A DNA stretch of 64,000 nucleotides, taken from positions 1-64,000 of the forward strand of contig NZ_BMKD01000012.1 in assembly GCF_014643835.1 (NCBI RefSeq). Direction: 5' to 3'. Both the position numbers and the translations under genes were made by a program. The notes below the pieces were generated by a model. That model was not told the DNA's origin. It made no database searches and saw nothing but the letters and a program-made list of their open reading frames with translations. This document shows positions 48,511 through 56,827 of the stretch, one piece after another. How positions within the stretch are numbered: position 1 is the first letter of the stretch; each line of letters starts with the position of its first letter. Source of the stretch: Mucilaginibacter rubeus (lineage in GTDB: Bacteria; Bacteroidota; Bacteroidia; Sphingobacteriales; Sphingobacteriaceae).

Positions 48511-49914
48511 TTACTCCAAATTAATTTTCTGGTGCTGATACGGGATCTCAACATGATGGAAACCGTGCGCTTTTATTTTCCCGGCAAAATGCTGCTGCAC
48601 TTCGTACTCGCCGTGAACCAGAAATACGGTTTTTACCAGTGCTGGATCCTGGCAGGCCAGGAAATGGAGGAGGTCGTCATAATCGCCGTGGGCGCTCATG
48701 GATTTGATTGAGCGGACTTCGGCTTTTACCTCATAAATTTCGCCAAAAATATGTACCTCATGATCACCTCTCAATAACCGGCCGCCCAACGAATTTGGCT
48801 CAGCATAGCCTACCATTAAAATAGTGTTCTTTTGATTATTGATATTGTTTTTAATGTGGTGCTTTACCCGTCCGGCCTCGGCCATGCCCGATGAGGAAAT
48901 GATGACACAGGGGCGCGGATCGTTATTCAGCGCCTTTGATTCCTCTACACTTTCAATAAAGCGCAAACCCTTAAATCCAAAAGGATTGGCATCGGTTTTT
49001 AAAACTTCCTGCACGTTTTTATTATAAACCTCGGTGTGGTTCATCAATACTTCGGTTGCTTTTTCTGATAGCGGGCTATCTACATAATAAGGAACATCCG
49101 GCAGGATGCCTTTCAGTTCCAGGCCGTTTAAGGCGTACAGTAATTCCTGCGTACGGCCAACGCTGAATGCCGGGATAATCACCTTGCCATTTTTTACTTC
49201 GCAGGTTTGTTTAATGATCTCCAGTAGTGACTCTTCAATAGGCCCCAGTTCTTTATGCAGCGAATCGCCATAGGTTGATTCCAGTAAAATATAATCAGCC
49301 TGCTCAAATGTTTGCGGGTTTTTCAACAGCAGATCGTCATAACGGCCAACATCGCCGCTAAAAGTAATGTGGGTATCCCTGCCGTTTTCTGTAACGGTAA
49401 TATGCACTGCCGCGCTGCCCAGAATATGCCCGGCATCCGTAAAATTAAATTTTACGGATGGGGTAATTTCAAACTCTTCGCCATATTCAACAATTTTGAA
49501 CAGGCGAAGGGCCTCCATCACATCTTCTTCGGTGTACAAAGGATTAAGCAGCGGCAAGCCTTTGCGGATGCGGTGTTTGTTACTATACTCGGTGTCCTGT
49601 ACCTGGATCTTTGCCGAATCGAGCAGCAGGATGCGTGTAAGGTCCATTGTGGCCGGGGTGCAATAAATGTTTCCCTCAAATCCTTCGGCAACCAGCCGCG
49701 GAATTAAACCACAATGGTCAATATGCGCGTGCGAAAGGATCATGTGCGTTACACCTTTGGGATTAAAGCCAAAATGTTCGTTCATTTCTTCGGTTTGCTC
49801 GCCCAGTCCCTGGAACATGCCGCAGTCTAATAATATGCTGGTACCATCGTTTAAGCGGAGTAAATGCTTGCTGCCGGTTACGTTACGGGCAGCACCATGG
49901 AAGGTTATGTTCAT
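48511..49914 (-). CDS. MBL-fold beta-CASP RNA nuclease
   Basis: 467 aa. Metallo-beta-lactamase domain with His62-Ala-His64-Ile-Asp66-His67 (SHAHIDHCG), GHILGSAAVHI and FSGDVGRYDD as metal and phosphate ligands. The beta-CASP domain follows (residues about 200-400), with LLESTYGDSLH, VIIPAFSVGRTQELLYAL, PCVIISSSGMAEAGRVKHHI, and SAHGDYDDLL with the final His. It cuts or trims RNA 3' ends in the Ysh1/CPSF-73-like group. It lacks the KH domains of archaeal versions. Divergent from blaI with 156 nt between the starts. Confidence 0.92.
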   Translation of the reverse strand: MNITFHGAARNVTGSKHLLRLNDGTSILLDCGMFQGLGEQTEEMNEHFGFNPKGVTHMILSHAHIDHCGLIPRLVAEGFEGNIYCTPATMDLTRILLLDSAKIQVQDTEYSNKHRIRKGLPLLNPLYTEEDVMEALRLFKIVEYGEEFEITPSVKFNFTDAGHILGSAAVHITVTENGRDTHITFSGDVGRYDDLLLKNPQTFEQADYILLESTYGDSLHKELGPIEESLLEIIKQTCEVKNGKVIIPAFSVGRTQELLYALNGLELKGILPDVPYYVDSPLSEKATEVLMNHTEVYNKNVQEVLKTDANPFGFKGLRFIESVEESKALNNDPRPCVIISSSGMAEAGRVKHHIKNNINNQKNTILMVGYAEPNSLGGRLLRGDHEVHIFGEIYEVKAEVRSIKSMSAHGDYDDLLHFLACQDPALVKTVFLVHGEYEVQQHFAGKIKAHGFHHVEIPYQHQKINLE

Positions 49915-49972
49915 GTATAATTAGATGTGATCAACTTAACGAAGATGGTGATTAAAAGTTTAATAAATTAAT

Positions 49973-49988
49973 AACTAAAAATTTAGTT
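49973..49988. promoter_or_regulatory. Candidate BlaI operator
   Basis: AACTAAAAATTTAGTT is a palindrome of 7+2+7 bases located about 80 nt upstream of the BlaI ATG and about 60 nt upstream of the MBL gene start on the other strand. Position and symmetry fit a BlaI/MecI-type dimer site (ACTAnnnnnTAGT-like). It could regulate both divergent genes. Confidence 0.5.
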
Positions 49989-50070
49989 GCAAATATAAAA
50001 TACATCCCTTACCTTAGTTTGACCAATTAAACACATTAATACACGAGGTATTAATATTTAAAGTACGCAC

Positions 50071-50442
50071 ATGGAAATTAAAGAGTTAACCCGCGCCGAA
50101 GAGCAGATTATGCAAGTGCTCTGGCAATTAAAAAAAGGGTATGTTAAAGACGTTATCGAACAGTTACCTGAGCCCAAGCCAGCTTACAATACGGTATCGA
50201 CAATTATCCGGATCCTGGAAACAAAAGGTTTTGTTGGGCATGAAGCGTTTGGTAAAAGTCATGAGTATCACCCGGTAATCAGCAAGGAGCAATACCAGAA
50301 TTTTGCTGCCGACAAATTACTGAGCGGTTATTTTGACAACTCTGTTAACCGTATGTTTTCATTTTTTGTAAAGAAAGAAAAGATCGACCTGAAAGAGGCC
50401 GATGAGATCATGAAACTGATTGAAAAATTAAAAGAAAAATAG
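50071..50442 (+). CDS. BlaI/MecI family transcriptional repressor
   Basis: 123 aa winged-helix repressor. MEIKELTRAEEQIMQVLWQL, then VKDVIEQLPEPKPAYNTVSTIIRILETKGFV are the DNA-binding winged helix. In staphylococcal BlaI/MecI a protease cuts between Asn101 and Phe102; here NRMFSFFVKKEKID provides a similar region near residues 87-97. The C-terminal helix dimerises. It lies 2 nt before the BlaR1-like gene, so the two are co-translated. The palindrome at 49973 is its probable operator. Confidence 0.92.
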   Translation: MEIKELTRAEEQIMQVLWQLKKGYVKDVIEQLPEPKPAYNTVSTIIRILETKGFVGHEAFGKSHEYHPVISKEQYQNFAADKLLSGYFDNSVNRMFSFFVKKEKIDLKEADEIMKLIEKLKEK

Positions 50443-50444
50443 TT

Positions 50445-52463
50445 ATGAGCTGGTGGCAATATTTATTACTGGTAAACATATACCTGTTGCTGTTTTACGG
50501 GTTTTATGTGCTGTTGCTTCGTAAAGAAACCTTTTTTCAGCTTAACAGGCTTTACCTGGTAAGTGCCGCTTTACTATCATTTATGATACCCGTTATCCAG
50601 GCCAATTGGGTGCAAAATCTATTTATTACCCAGCAGGTAAAGTATACCCTGTACAGTAGCCCGGTATTGGTTTATCACTTTAAACCTATTGAAGAATCGC
50701 CTATTAGTATAGGGGAGGTGTTGTTTATTATATATGCGGCGGGTATCGTTTTTTTATCGCTCAGATTGATCTGGCAGTTGTTTAAGCTAAAAAAGGTGAT
50801 TAGTCAGCCGCAATCACAGGTATCCTATTCCTTTTTCAAAACCGTGAAATTAAATGCCGATGGGGAGGCCAATGAAGCTATTGCCACGCATGAGGATGTA
50901 CATGCCAAACAATGGCATTCGGCCGATGTGTTGCTGGTTGAACTGGTGATGATCATTAACTGGTTTAACCCGATTGTTTATTTCTATCGTCGGGCGATCA
51001 AGCATATTCACGAATTTATAGCCGACAGGCATGCTGTTGAAGCCGGTACTGATAAGGCCGATTATGCCATGCTGCTTTTAAGCCAAACATTCAATACGCC
51101 TTCACACAACTTGGTTAATTCATTTTTTAACAAAAGTTTGTTGAAAGAACGTATTATCATGTTGCAAAAAAATAAATCGCACCGCATAACGCTTATTAAA
51201 TACGGACTGTCGGCCCCTCTGTTTATTTTGATGATGGTACTGTCATCAGCTACAATTAATAATAGTGATACCATTGCGGTCATCAACACTAAGGCCGATA
51301 AAGTTTTCTCGACGCCGGCCAGTAAAGTGGCGGAGATTACTATTGATGAGCCTCTTAAACTTGAAAGGCCGGTTGTAGCAGCTGATACCTCACCGGTATA
51401 TACTGCGGTTGCCCGTTTGCCCGAGTTTCCGGGCGGGCTGGGGGCTTTTGGTAAATTTTTATCTACCAATATAAAATACCCTGCAACAGCCCGAGAACAA
51501 AAGATCCAGGGAAGGGTGATCATAACCTTTGTTGTTGAAAAGGATGGCACGCTTTCAAATGAAAGGATTGTAAAGGGTATTACGGATGATCTGAATAACG
51601 AAGCATTAAGGGTGATAAAACTATCGCCTAACTGGAAGCCCGGTATGCAGGGAAATCGTACGGTAAGGACTCAATATTCAGTGCCTATCAGTTTTACACT
51701 TGCTCCCAGCGATGATACGACAAAGACTACTGCACCTGTAACATTCTCAATAGCTTCGGCTCAATCAGGTTCTGATCCGGTATTTACATCAGTTGAGCAG
51801 GTGCCTGAGTTTAAGGGTGGGTTGGAAGCATTTGGAAAGTTCCTGATGACTAACCTGAGGTATCCCAAAGCCGCCCGTGATAATAATGTTCAGGGCAGGG
51901 TGGTCATAACTTTTGTTGTTGAAAAAGATGGGTCGTTATCAAACATGAAGGTTGTAAGAGGGATAGGCTCAGGTTGCGACGAAGAAGCTTTAAGAGTGCT
52001 TAGTATATCGCCGGCCTGGAAACCTGGAATTCAGAATGGCAAGCCGGTGAAAGTACAGTATTCTGTGCCGATAAGCTTTACACTGGCCGATGATAAATCT
52101 GCAAAGCCAGGCGAAAATAAAACCGGGGATGTTGTAAATCCATCTAACACTAATCGGCTAATATATGCCGGTCGGTTGGTTATTGATACTGCAAAAAAGT
52201 CAAATATAATTCTTCGCGATGGGCTCAAATACTCTAATCAGCCATTATTGATAGTTGATGGCAAAGCTCAGACAACAGATGAGATTATGCATCAACTTAA
52301 TCCGGATTATATCGCCAGCATATCTGTTTTGAAAGATAAAAACGCAACTGCCATTTATGGTGAGCGGGGCGCAAACGGTGTTATACTGATCACTACCAAG
52401 GCAGAAGCAAAAAGGAAAGCCACTGAAGGGACTATCAAAGGATCTGTAATAAAGAGCAATTGA
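50445..52463 (+). CDS. M56 (BlaR1-type) peptidase fused to two TonB domains and a SusC-like plug segment
   Basis: 672 aa. N-terminal M56 membrane peptidase with about four transmembrane helices. The zinc motif is His149-Glu-Asp-Val-His153 (HEDVHAKQWH) and the following helix has INWFNPIVYFY. Residues about 318-422 and about 446-549 are two TonB C-terminal domains (LPEFPGGLGAFGKFL and VPEFKGGLEAFGKFL, each followed by VxITFVVEKDGxLSN). From about 586 to the end it resembles a SusC-type plug (LLIVDGKAQTTDEIMHQLNP, YGERGANGVILITTK). The penicillin-binding sensor domain of BlaR1 is missing. With BlaI it forms a signal-transduction pair in which the sensor may read the TonB-dependent receptor system. 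Confidence 0.88.
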   Translation: MSWWQYLLLVNIYLLLFYGFYVLLLRKETFFQLNRLYLVSAALLSFMIPVIQANWVQNLFITQQVKYTLYSSPVLVYHFKPIEESPISIGEVLFIIYAAGIVFLSLRLIWQLFKLKKVISQPQSQVSYSFFKTVKLNADGEANEAIATHEDVHAKQWHSADVLLVELVMIINWFNPIVYFYRRAIKHIHEFIADRHAVEAGTDKADYAMLLLSQTFNTPSHNLVNSFFNKSLLKERIIMLQKNKSHRITLIKYGLSAPLFILMMVLSSATINNSDTIAVINTKADKVFSTPASKVAEITIDEPLKLERPVVAADTSPVYTAVARLPEFPGGLGAFGKFLSTNIKYPATAREQKIQGRVIITFVVEKDGTLSNERIVKGITDDLNNEALRVIKLSPNWKPGMQGNRTVRTQYSVPISFTLAPSDDTTKTTAPVTFSIASAQSGSDPVFTSVEQVPEFKGGLEAFGKFLMTNLRYPKAARDNNVQGRVVITFVVEKDGSLSNMKVVRGIGSGCDEEALRVLSISPAWKPGIQNGKPVKVQYSVPISFTLADDKSAKPGENKTGDVVNPSNTNRLIYAGRLVIDTAKKSNIILRDGLKYSNQPLLIVDGKAQTTDEIMHQLNPDYIASISVLKDKNATAIYGERGANGVILITTKAEAKRKATEGTIKGSVIKSN

Positions 52464-52495
52464 TGTGAACAGCATATTGATTATGATCGCCTAAG

Positions 52496-52537
52496 GCAGA
52501 ACAGGTTTTCTCATGCGGGGAAACCTGTTCTGCTTTA
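52496..52537 (+). terminator. Intrinsic terminator of the blaI-blaR1 operon
   Basis: GCAGAACAGGTTT (52496-52508) pairs with AAACCTGTTCTGC (52521-52533), then TTTAAAC. The stem is 13 bp and perfect. The T-run is short. Confidence 0.78.
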
Positions 52538-52905
52538 AACCGAAAGATGAAAAGCTACGTAAAACTGTTAAATTAGTCGCATGAAATGTAACCACTAATT
52601 ACCGTCCCCTTCTTTTTTTGCACGCGGATATCTTCCCTTTGAAATTGGAGGATAAAACTATTGAAATGATAAAAACAGTTTAAGGATCGGTATTAGCAAG
52701 TACCAGGTATCGATTTTAACCACTGCGTTATCCTTAACTGCGAGTTGATTGTCACACAGATAAGTATTTATTCAATAATATATATATTCAGGTACCGGCT
52801 GGCCGCGATGGTGTTATCTATGTTATTATTGCCCAAAATCTCCTTTGATATTATTTATTAACTTTGTGCCTGCAAAGCATAGCCTTATATTCTCTGTAAT
52901 CTGTA
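52538..52905. other. Gene-free stretch before the glycan operon, with -7 box
   Basis: About 370 bases without a gene. TAACTTTG (52859-52866) is a perfect TAnnTTTG box 39 nt before the methyltransferase ATG and is the likely promoter. TAAAACTATTGAAATG (52653) also occurs at 29983 before the DUF3606 gene, but could be chance. Confidence 0.5.
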
Positions 52906-53673
52906 ATGACTGAAAATCCGAACCGCGAAAATGTTGTGTCTTATTATGACGAGCACGTTAAAAACAAGCTTAATGATTATATTGTAGTTAACCCCCGTAT
53001 TGAGTTTGGTTGGGAAACCATTAAACGTTTTACGCCGTCAACACCGGCCCGCATTTTGGAAGTAGGTTGTGGTATGGGCAATATCTGTTCGCGGATGCGT
53101 AAATACTGGCCCGATGCCGTTATTACTGGAATTGATATCAGCACAATGTCTATTCAGATTGCTCAAAAGCTTTTTGGCGACAGCAAGCTCAATTTTAAGG
53201 AAAGCATCCTTACCCCCGATACCTTTAATGAACAGTTTGATCTGATTGTTTTTATGGATGTGTATGAACATATAGCTGTTACAGACAGGCCTGCTGTTCA
53301 TGCCGCGCTTGCAAAAATATTACGCAATAAAGGCCGCATTGTTTTAACGGTCCCTACACCGGCTAACTTAAAATGGTCGTTAGTTAATAAGCCCGAAACC
53401 ATGCAGCCTGTTGATGAGCATATATCTTTTGAGGTTATTGGTAAATTGGCTGCAGATACCGGTACCGAGGTAATCCTGTACGAACTCAAAAACGTGTGGA
53501 ACGTAGGCGATTATGCACACATCGTATTGGAAAAAAATGACGATTTCGAAGCCGCGTTCTTTCATCCAAAACCGGTAACCGCGTCACAACGCAGCCGAAG
53601 GATCTTTAATAAGGCGATGTATAAAATGGGCAGTTTCTTCCGCCGGTATTATGTCCGTAAAAAGTTAGGTTGA
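52906..53673 (+). CDS. Class I SAM-dependent methyltransferase
   Basis: 255 aa. Rossmann motif I ILEVGCGMGNICSRM, motif post-I ITGIDIS, motif II LIVFMDVYEHI, motif III KGRIVLTVPTPAN. The fold matches the UbiE/COQ5-like group. The following two genes (1-nt gap, then a 4-nt overlap) encode a glycosyltransferase and a flippase, so it probably methylates a sugar or lipid intermediate in surface-glycan synthesis. The C-terminal basic tail (RRYYVRKKLG) may touch the membrane. Confidence 0.88.
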   Translation: MTENPNRENVVSYYDEHVKNKLNDYIVVNPRIEFGWETIKRFTPSTPARILEVGCGMGNICSRMRKYWPDAVITGIDISTMSIQIAQKLFGDSKLNFKESILTPDTFNEQFDLIVFMDVYEHIAVTDRPAVHAALAKILRNKGRIVLTVPTPANLKWSLVNKPETMQPVDEHISFEVIGKLAADTGTEVILYELKNVWNVGDYAHIVLEKNDDFEAAFFHPKPVTASQRSRRIFNKAMYKMGSFFRRYYVRKKLG

Positions 53674-53674
53674 A

Positions 53675-54811
53675 ATGAGCCAGGCGTATAATTTATGCAT
53701 CATAAAGCCCAATAAGTCTGCTTTTTCCGAGACCTTTATACAAGCGCATATTGATGGCCTGGCTGGTAATAAAAAAGTTTTATACGGCGGCGCCTTTCCT
53801 GTTTATGATCATGAAGGTAAAACCCTGATCCGCTCAAAACTGGGCTTGCTGAGTTATCTCATCCAAAAAAGAATCTTTAAGAGGAAAAATATCAAGGTAC
53901 GTACCTGCGCCTTGTATAAATATTTAAAAGAGCATAAAATAGATGCTGTATTTGCTGAATATGGCATGGTTGGCGCATCTGTTACTGAAGCTTGTAAATT
54001 AGCCGGAGTTCCCCTGATTATTCATTTTCATGGAGCCGATGTTTATCATCGCGATACAGTTGCTGAGTATGCCGAACTTTACCAGGATGCATTTAAGTAC
54101 GCGAGTGCCTTTATTGCTGTATCGGTAGATATGGCTGCTACTTTGAAAGAAATGGGGGCTCCTGCCGATAAAGTGTTTACCGCTTCATGCGGAGTGGATA
54201 CTGCTGCTTTCCCTTTACTTGATACATCAGCCTCCACTAAAGATTTTTTATTCGTAGGGCGTTTTGTTGAAAAGAAATCTCCTCAATCCTTAATTAAGGC
54301 TTTTAAAATTTTACAGGAAAAACACCCCGATGCCGGGCTGTGGATGGTTGGGGGCGGACCGCTGTTTGATGAAACCCGGGAGCTGATTGCCGATCTTGGG
54401 CTTAATGAGCAGGTTACGCTTACCGGGGTATTAAAGCCTGAAGAAATACGCACGTTAATGAAAACCATGCGGGCATTTGTACAACACTCGGTTACAGCGG
54501 CCAATGGCGACAAAGAAGGTACCCCGGTTACCGTGCTCGAAGCATCGTCATCAGGTTTGCCGGTAGTTTCAACCCGCCATTCGGGAATCAAGGAAGCTGT
54601 TATTGATGGCGAGACAGGCTTTTTGGTTGATGAATACAATATAGCCGGAATGGCCGAAAGAATGAGCATCCTTGCGGAATCGGTTGAATTATCCGTGCAA
54701 ATGGGTAAAGCGGCGCGGAACCACATGATTAATAATTATGATATTCACATGCGCATCGCTTTGCTTGATCATATTATCCAAAGCAGCATCAGCAATAACA
54801 AAATTAAATGA
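53675..54811 (+). CDS. Glycosyltransferase family 4 (colanic-acid type)
   Basis: 378 aa, GT-B fold. ETFIQAHIDGL in the N-domain, HFHGADVYHRD, then FLFVGRFVEKKSPQSLIKAF, and the nucleotide-sugar motif EGTPVTVLEASSSGLPVVSTRHSGI (E-x7-E pattern). It resembles WcaL/WcaK-like enzymes of exopolysaccharide synthesis. It follows the methyltransferase after 1 nt and overlaps the flippase gene by 4 nt (ATGA). Donor sugar unknown. Confidence 0.9.
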   Translation: MSQAYNLCIIKPNKSAFSETFIQAHIDGLAGNKKVLYGGAFPVYDHEGKTLIRSKLGLLSYLIQKRIFKRKNIKVRTCALYKYLKEHKIDAVFAEYGMVGASVTEACKLAGVPLIIHFHGADVYHRDTVAEYAELYQDAFKYASAFIAVSVDMAATLKEMGAPADKVFTASCGVDTAAFPLLDTSASTKDFLFVGRFVEKKSPQSLIKAFKILQEKHPDAGLWMVGGGPLFDETRELIADLGLNEQVTLTGVLKPEEIRTLMKTMRAFVQHSVTAANGDKEGTPVTVLEASSSGLPVVSTRHSGIKEAVIDGETGFLVDEYNIAGMAERMSILAESVELSVQMGKAARNHMINNYDIHMRIALLDHIIQSSISNNKIK

Positions 54812-56292
54812 ACCTATTACAAAAACAGGGATTTTTTAACAGCCTCATATTGTATGCGGGAGTTGCTTTAGGTTTCTTTAACCTTATCATTCTTTTTCAG
54901 CGGATCCTTACCACAGAAGAGATCGGTTTTTTTATTTTAATGGGGACTATATCGCTGCTTTATGCACAGTTTGCAGGATTAGGTATTGGTAATATCATTC
55001 TTAAATATTTCCCTTACTATCGCAGCGACGATAAAAAACATGGCGGTTTCGCATCTTTTGTTACTGTTTGGAGCCTGATAGGTTTTGCGATCTTCACGGT
55101 GCTTTTTGTAGTTTTTAAGGATTTTATTATTAGTTACTATAAGAATAAGAATGGAGCTCCGCTACTGATCAGGTATTTCTATTACCTTATTCCTTTGTCA
55201 TTTTTTACGCTGGTATTTTCTGTTCTGGAAAACCTGGCGCTTACGGTATTTAAAAATGTACTTTCTTCCTTTTTGCGCGAAGTAGGGTTACGTTTGTTCA
55301 CAACTGCGGGCGTTTTGCTCATAGCCATTAAGCTGGTTGATTATCATGTTTTTTTGATGATATATATAACAGCTAACCTGGTGGCTGTATTGGTGTTGCT
55401 TGCCTATATTAGCAAAGGCCGGCACTTTAAGTTTTCGACTGTTGGTGCTCAGCTGCTAAGCGAAAGAAAAACGTTTTTGAGCTATGGCATTTTTACGGTA
55501 TTAAGTGGCAGCTCCTTTGTAATGATCCAGAACCTTGATACCCTGATGCTGAGCATGCTTACCAAAGAGTCATTTAGTTATGTAGGTATTTATGGTACGT
55601 TTTTCGCCATTGCGGTAGTGATAAGTTTACCGGCCAAGGCATTGAGCCGCACCTCACTGCAGATCATAGCCCAGTCATGGGTTACTAATGATCTGGCCAA
55701 GATTGGTAAAATTTATTACAAAACATCAGTAGTACAAATGCTTATCGGCTGCCTGCTTTTCATAGGCTTGGTTATTAACAGGTCGTTTATTATAATGTTG
55801 TTACATAAACCTGAGTACGCCAATTATTTCAATGTATTTATTATAGTGGGCGTGGCCTTTCTGGTTGATATGACAGGAGGGTTAAATGGCTACATCATGA
55901 ATGTGTCTAAATATTACAAGCTTACCACTGTTTTTATTGTTTCGGGGGTGGTTTTTTGTGTGCTGTCAAATTTGGTCCTGATACCTATGTTAGGCATGAT
56001 GGGTGCTGCCTTATCATACCTGATCACCATGTTTGTACTAAACTTTGCTTATTGGCTGTTTGTTAAAATTAAGTTTAACCTGCAGCCTCTTGCAATGGCA
56101 CACGTATATATATTATTGATCTTTACGGTTTGCCTGCTTATCGGGCTTTATCTTCCGTCATTAAAGAATGTATTTGCAGATATGATTTACAGATCGGTTA
56201 TCGTGGGCGTGGTGTACGTGTTTTTGGCATATATTTTAAAAATTTCAGAAGATATTAATATAGTATTTGATCGCATCCTGAAAAAGGTATGA
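54808..56292 (+). CDS. Polysaccharide flippase (Wzx/MATE-type, PST family)
   Basis: 494 aa with about 12-14 transmembrane helices (for example LYAGVALGFFNLIILFQRIL, FIIVGVAFLVDMTGGLNGYIM). Length and layout match lipid-linked oligosaccharide flippases. It would move the finished glycan-lipid across the inner membrane. Overlap with the GT4 gene indicates one operon of methyltransferase, GT and flippase. No polymerase (Wzy) or initiating transferase is in this window, so the pathway is incomplete here. Confidence 0.88.
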   Translation: MNLLQKQGFFNSLILYAGVALGFFNLIILFQRILTTEEIGFFILMGTISLLYAQFAGLGIGNIILKYFPYYRSDDKKHGGFASFVTVWSLIGFAIFTVLFVVFKDFIISYYKNKNGAPLLIRYFYYLIPLSFFTLVFSVLENLALTVFKNVLSSFLREVGLRLFTTAGVLLIAIKLVDYHVFLMIYITANLVAVLVLLAYISKGRHFKFSTVGAQLLSERKTFLSYGIFTVLSGSSFVMIQNLDTLMLSMLTKESFSYVGIYGTFFAIAVVISLPAKALSRTSLQIIAQSWVTNDLAKIGKIYYKTSVVQMLIGCLLFIGLVINRSFIIMLLHKPEYANYFNVFIIVGVAFLVDMTGGLNGYIMNVSKYYKLTTVFIVSGVVFCVLSNLVLIPMLGMMGAALSYLITMFVLNFAYWLFVKIKFNLQPLAMAHVYILLIFTVCLLIGLYLPSLKNVFADMIYRSVIVGVVYVFLAYILKISEDINIVFDRILKKV

Positions 56293-56827
56293 GTTAAGTT
56301 ATATTAATTGCTATAGTATTCCAGGCCTTTATATAGTTTTATTGCCGCCGCGTTCACAATAATATTGCCGTTTATGTTATTAGCCGGGCTGCATTTACCG
56401 TTTATGCTTAATTAAATAAAACCGCTACCGGCGCAGGTTGCCCTTCATCAGGCCCTTATCCAATGTGTTTCCTGTAAATTGGGGCTATTAATAATTCATA
56501 GTTTTTCACATCATACACTAAACTGATACGGGTTTGCACTCACCTTTAAAAGGTAAAATTTGTAACAGCTTCAATTGCAGTAAAGCTTAGTTTGAAATTT
56601 TTTGATAATGTGAACATTATAATTAATTATATCGTAGAAGGGCTTAGGATACCGTTGTAATATAACGTTATTAATAAACCTGGATTAACAATAAAATAAT
56701 TAATTAACATAACTGATTGGGTCAACTTAACGCTGGTTGGCGTTGAAACCGTTTGATTAGTGATTAAATATTTTGAAAGTTTAGTAATATGAAAGATAAT
56801 TATTATCATTATCCGTTAATTTAAGCT
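56293..56827. other. Gene-free stretch before the T9SS adhesin gene
   Basis: 535 AT-rich bases. I see no reading frame of interest and no clear TAnnTTTG box. A 13-nt symmetrical sequence ACCTTTAAAAGGT (about 56542) is present. The region probably carries the adhesin promoter, which I cannot place. Confidence 0.5.
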
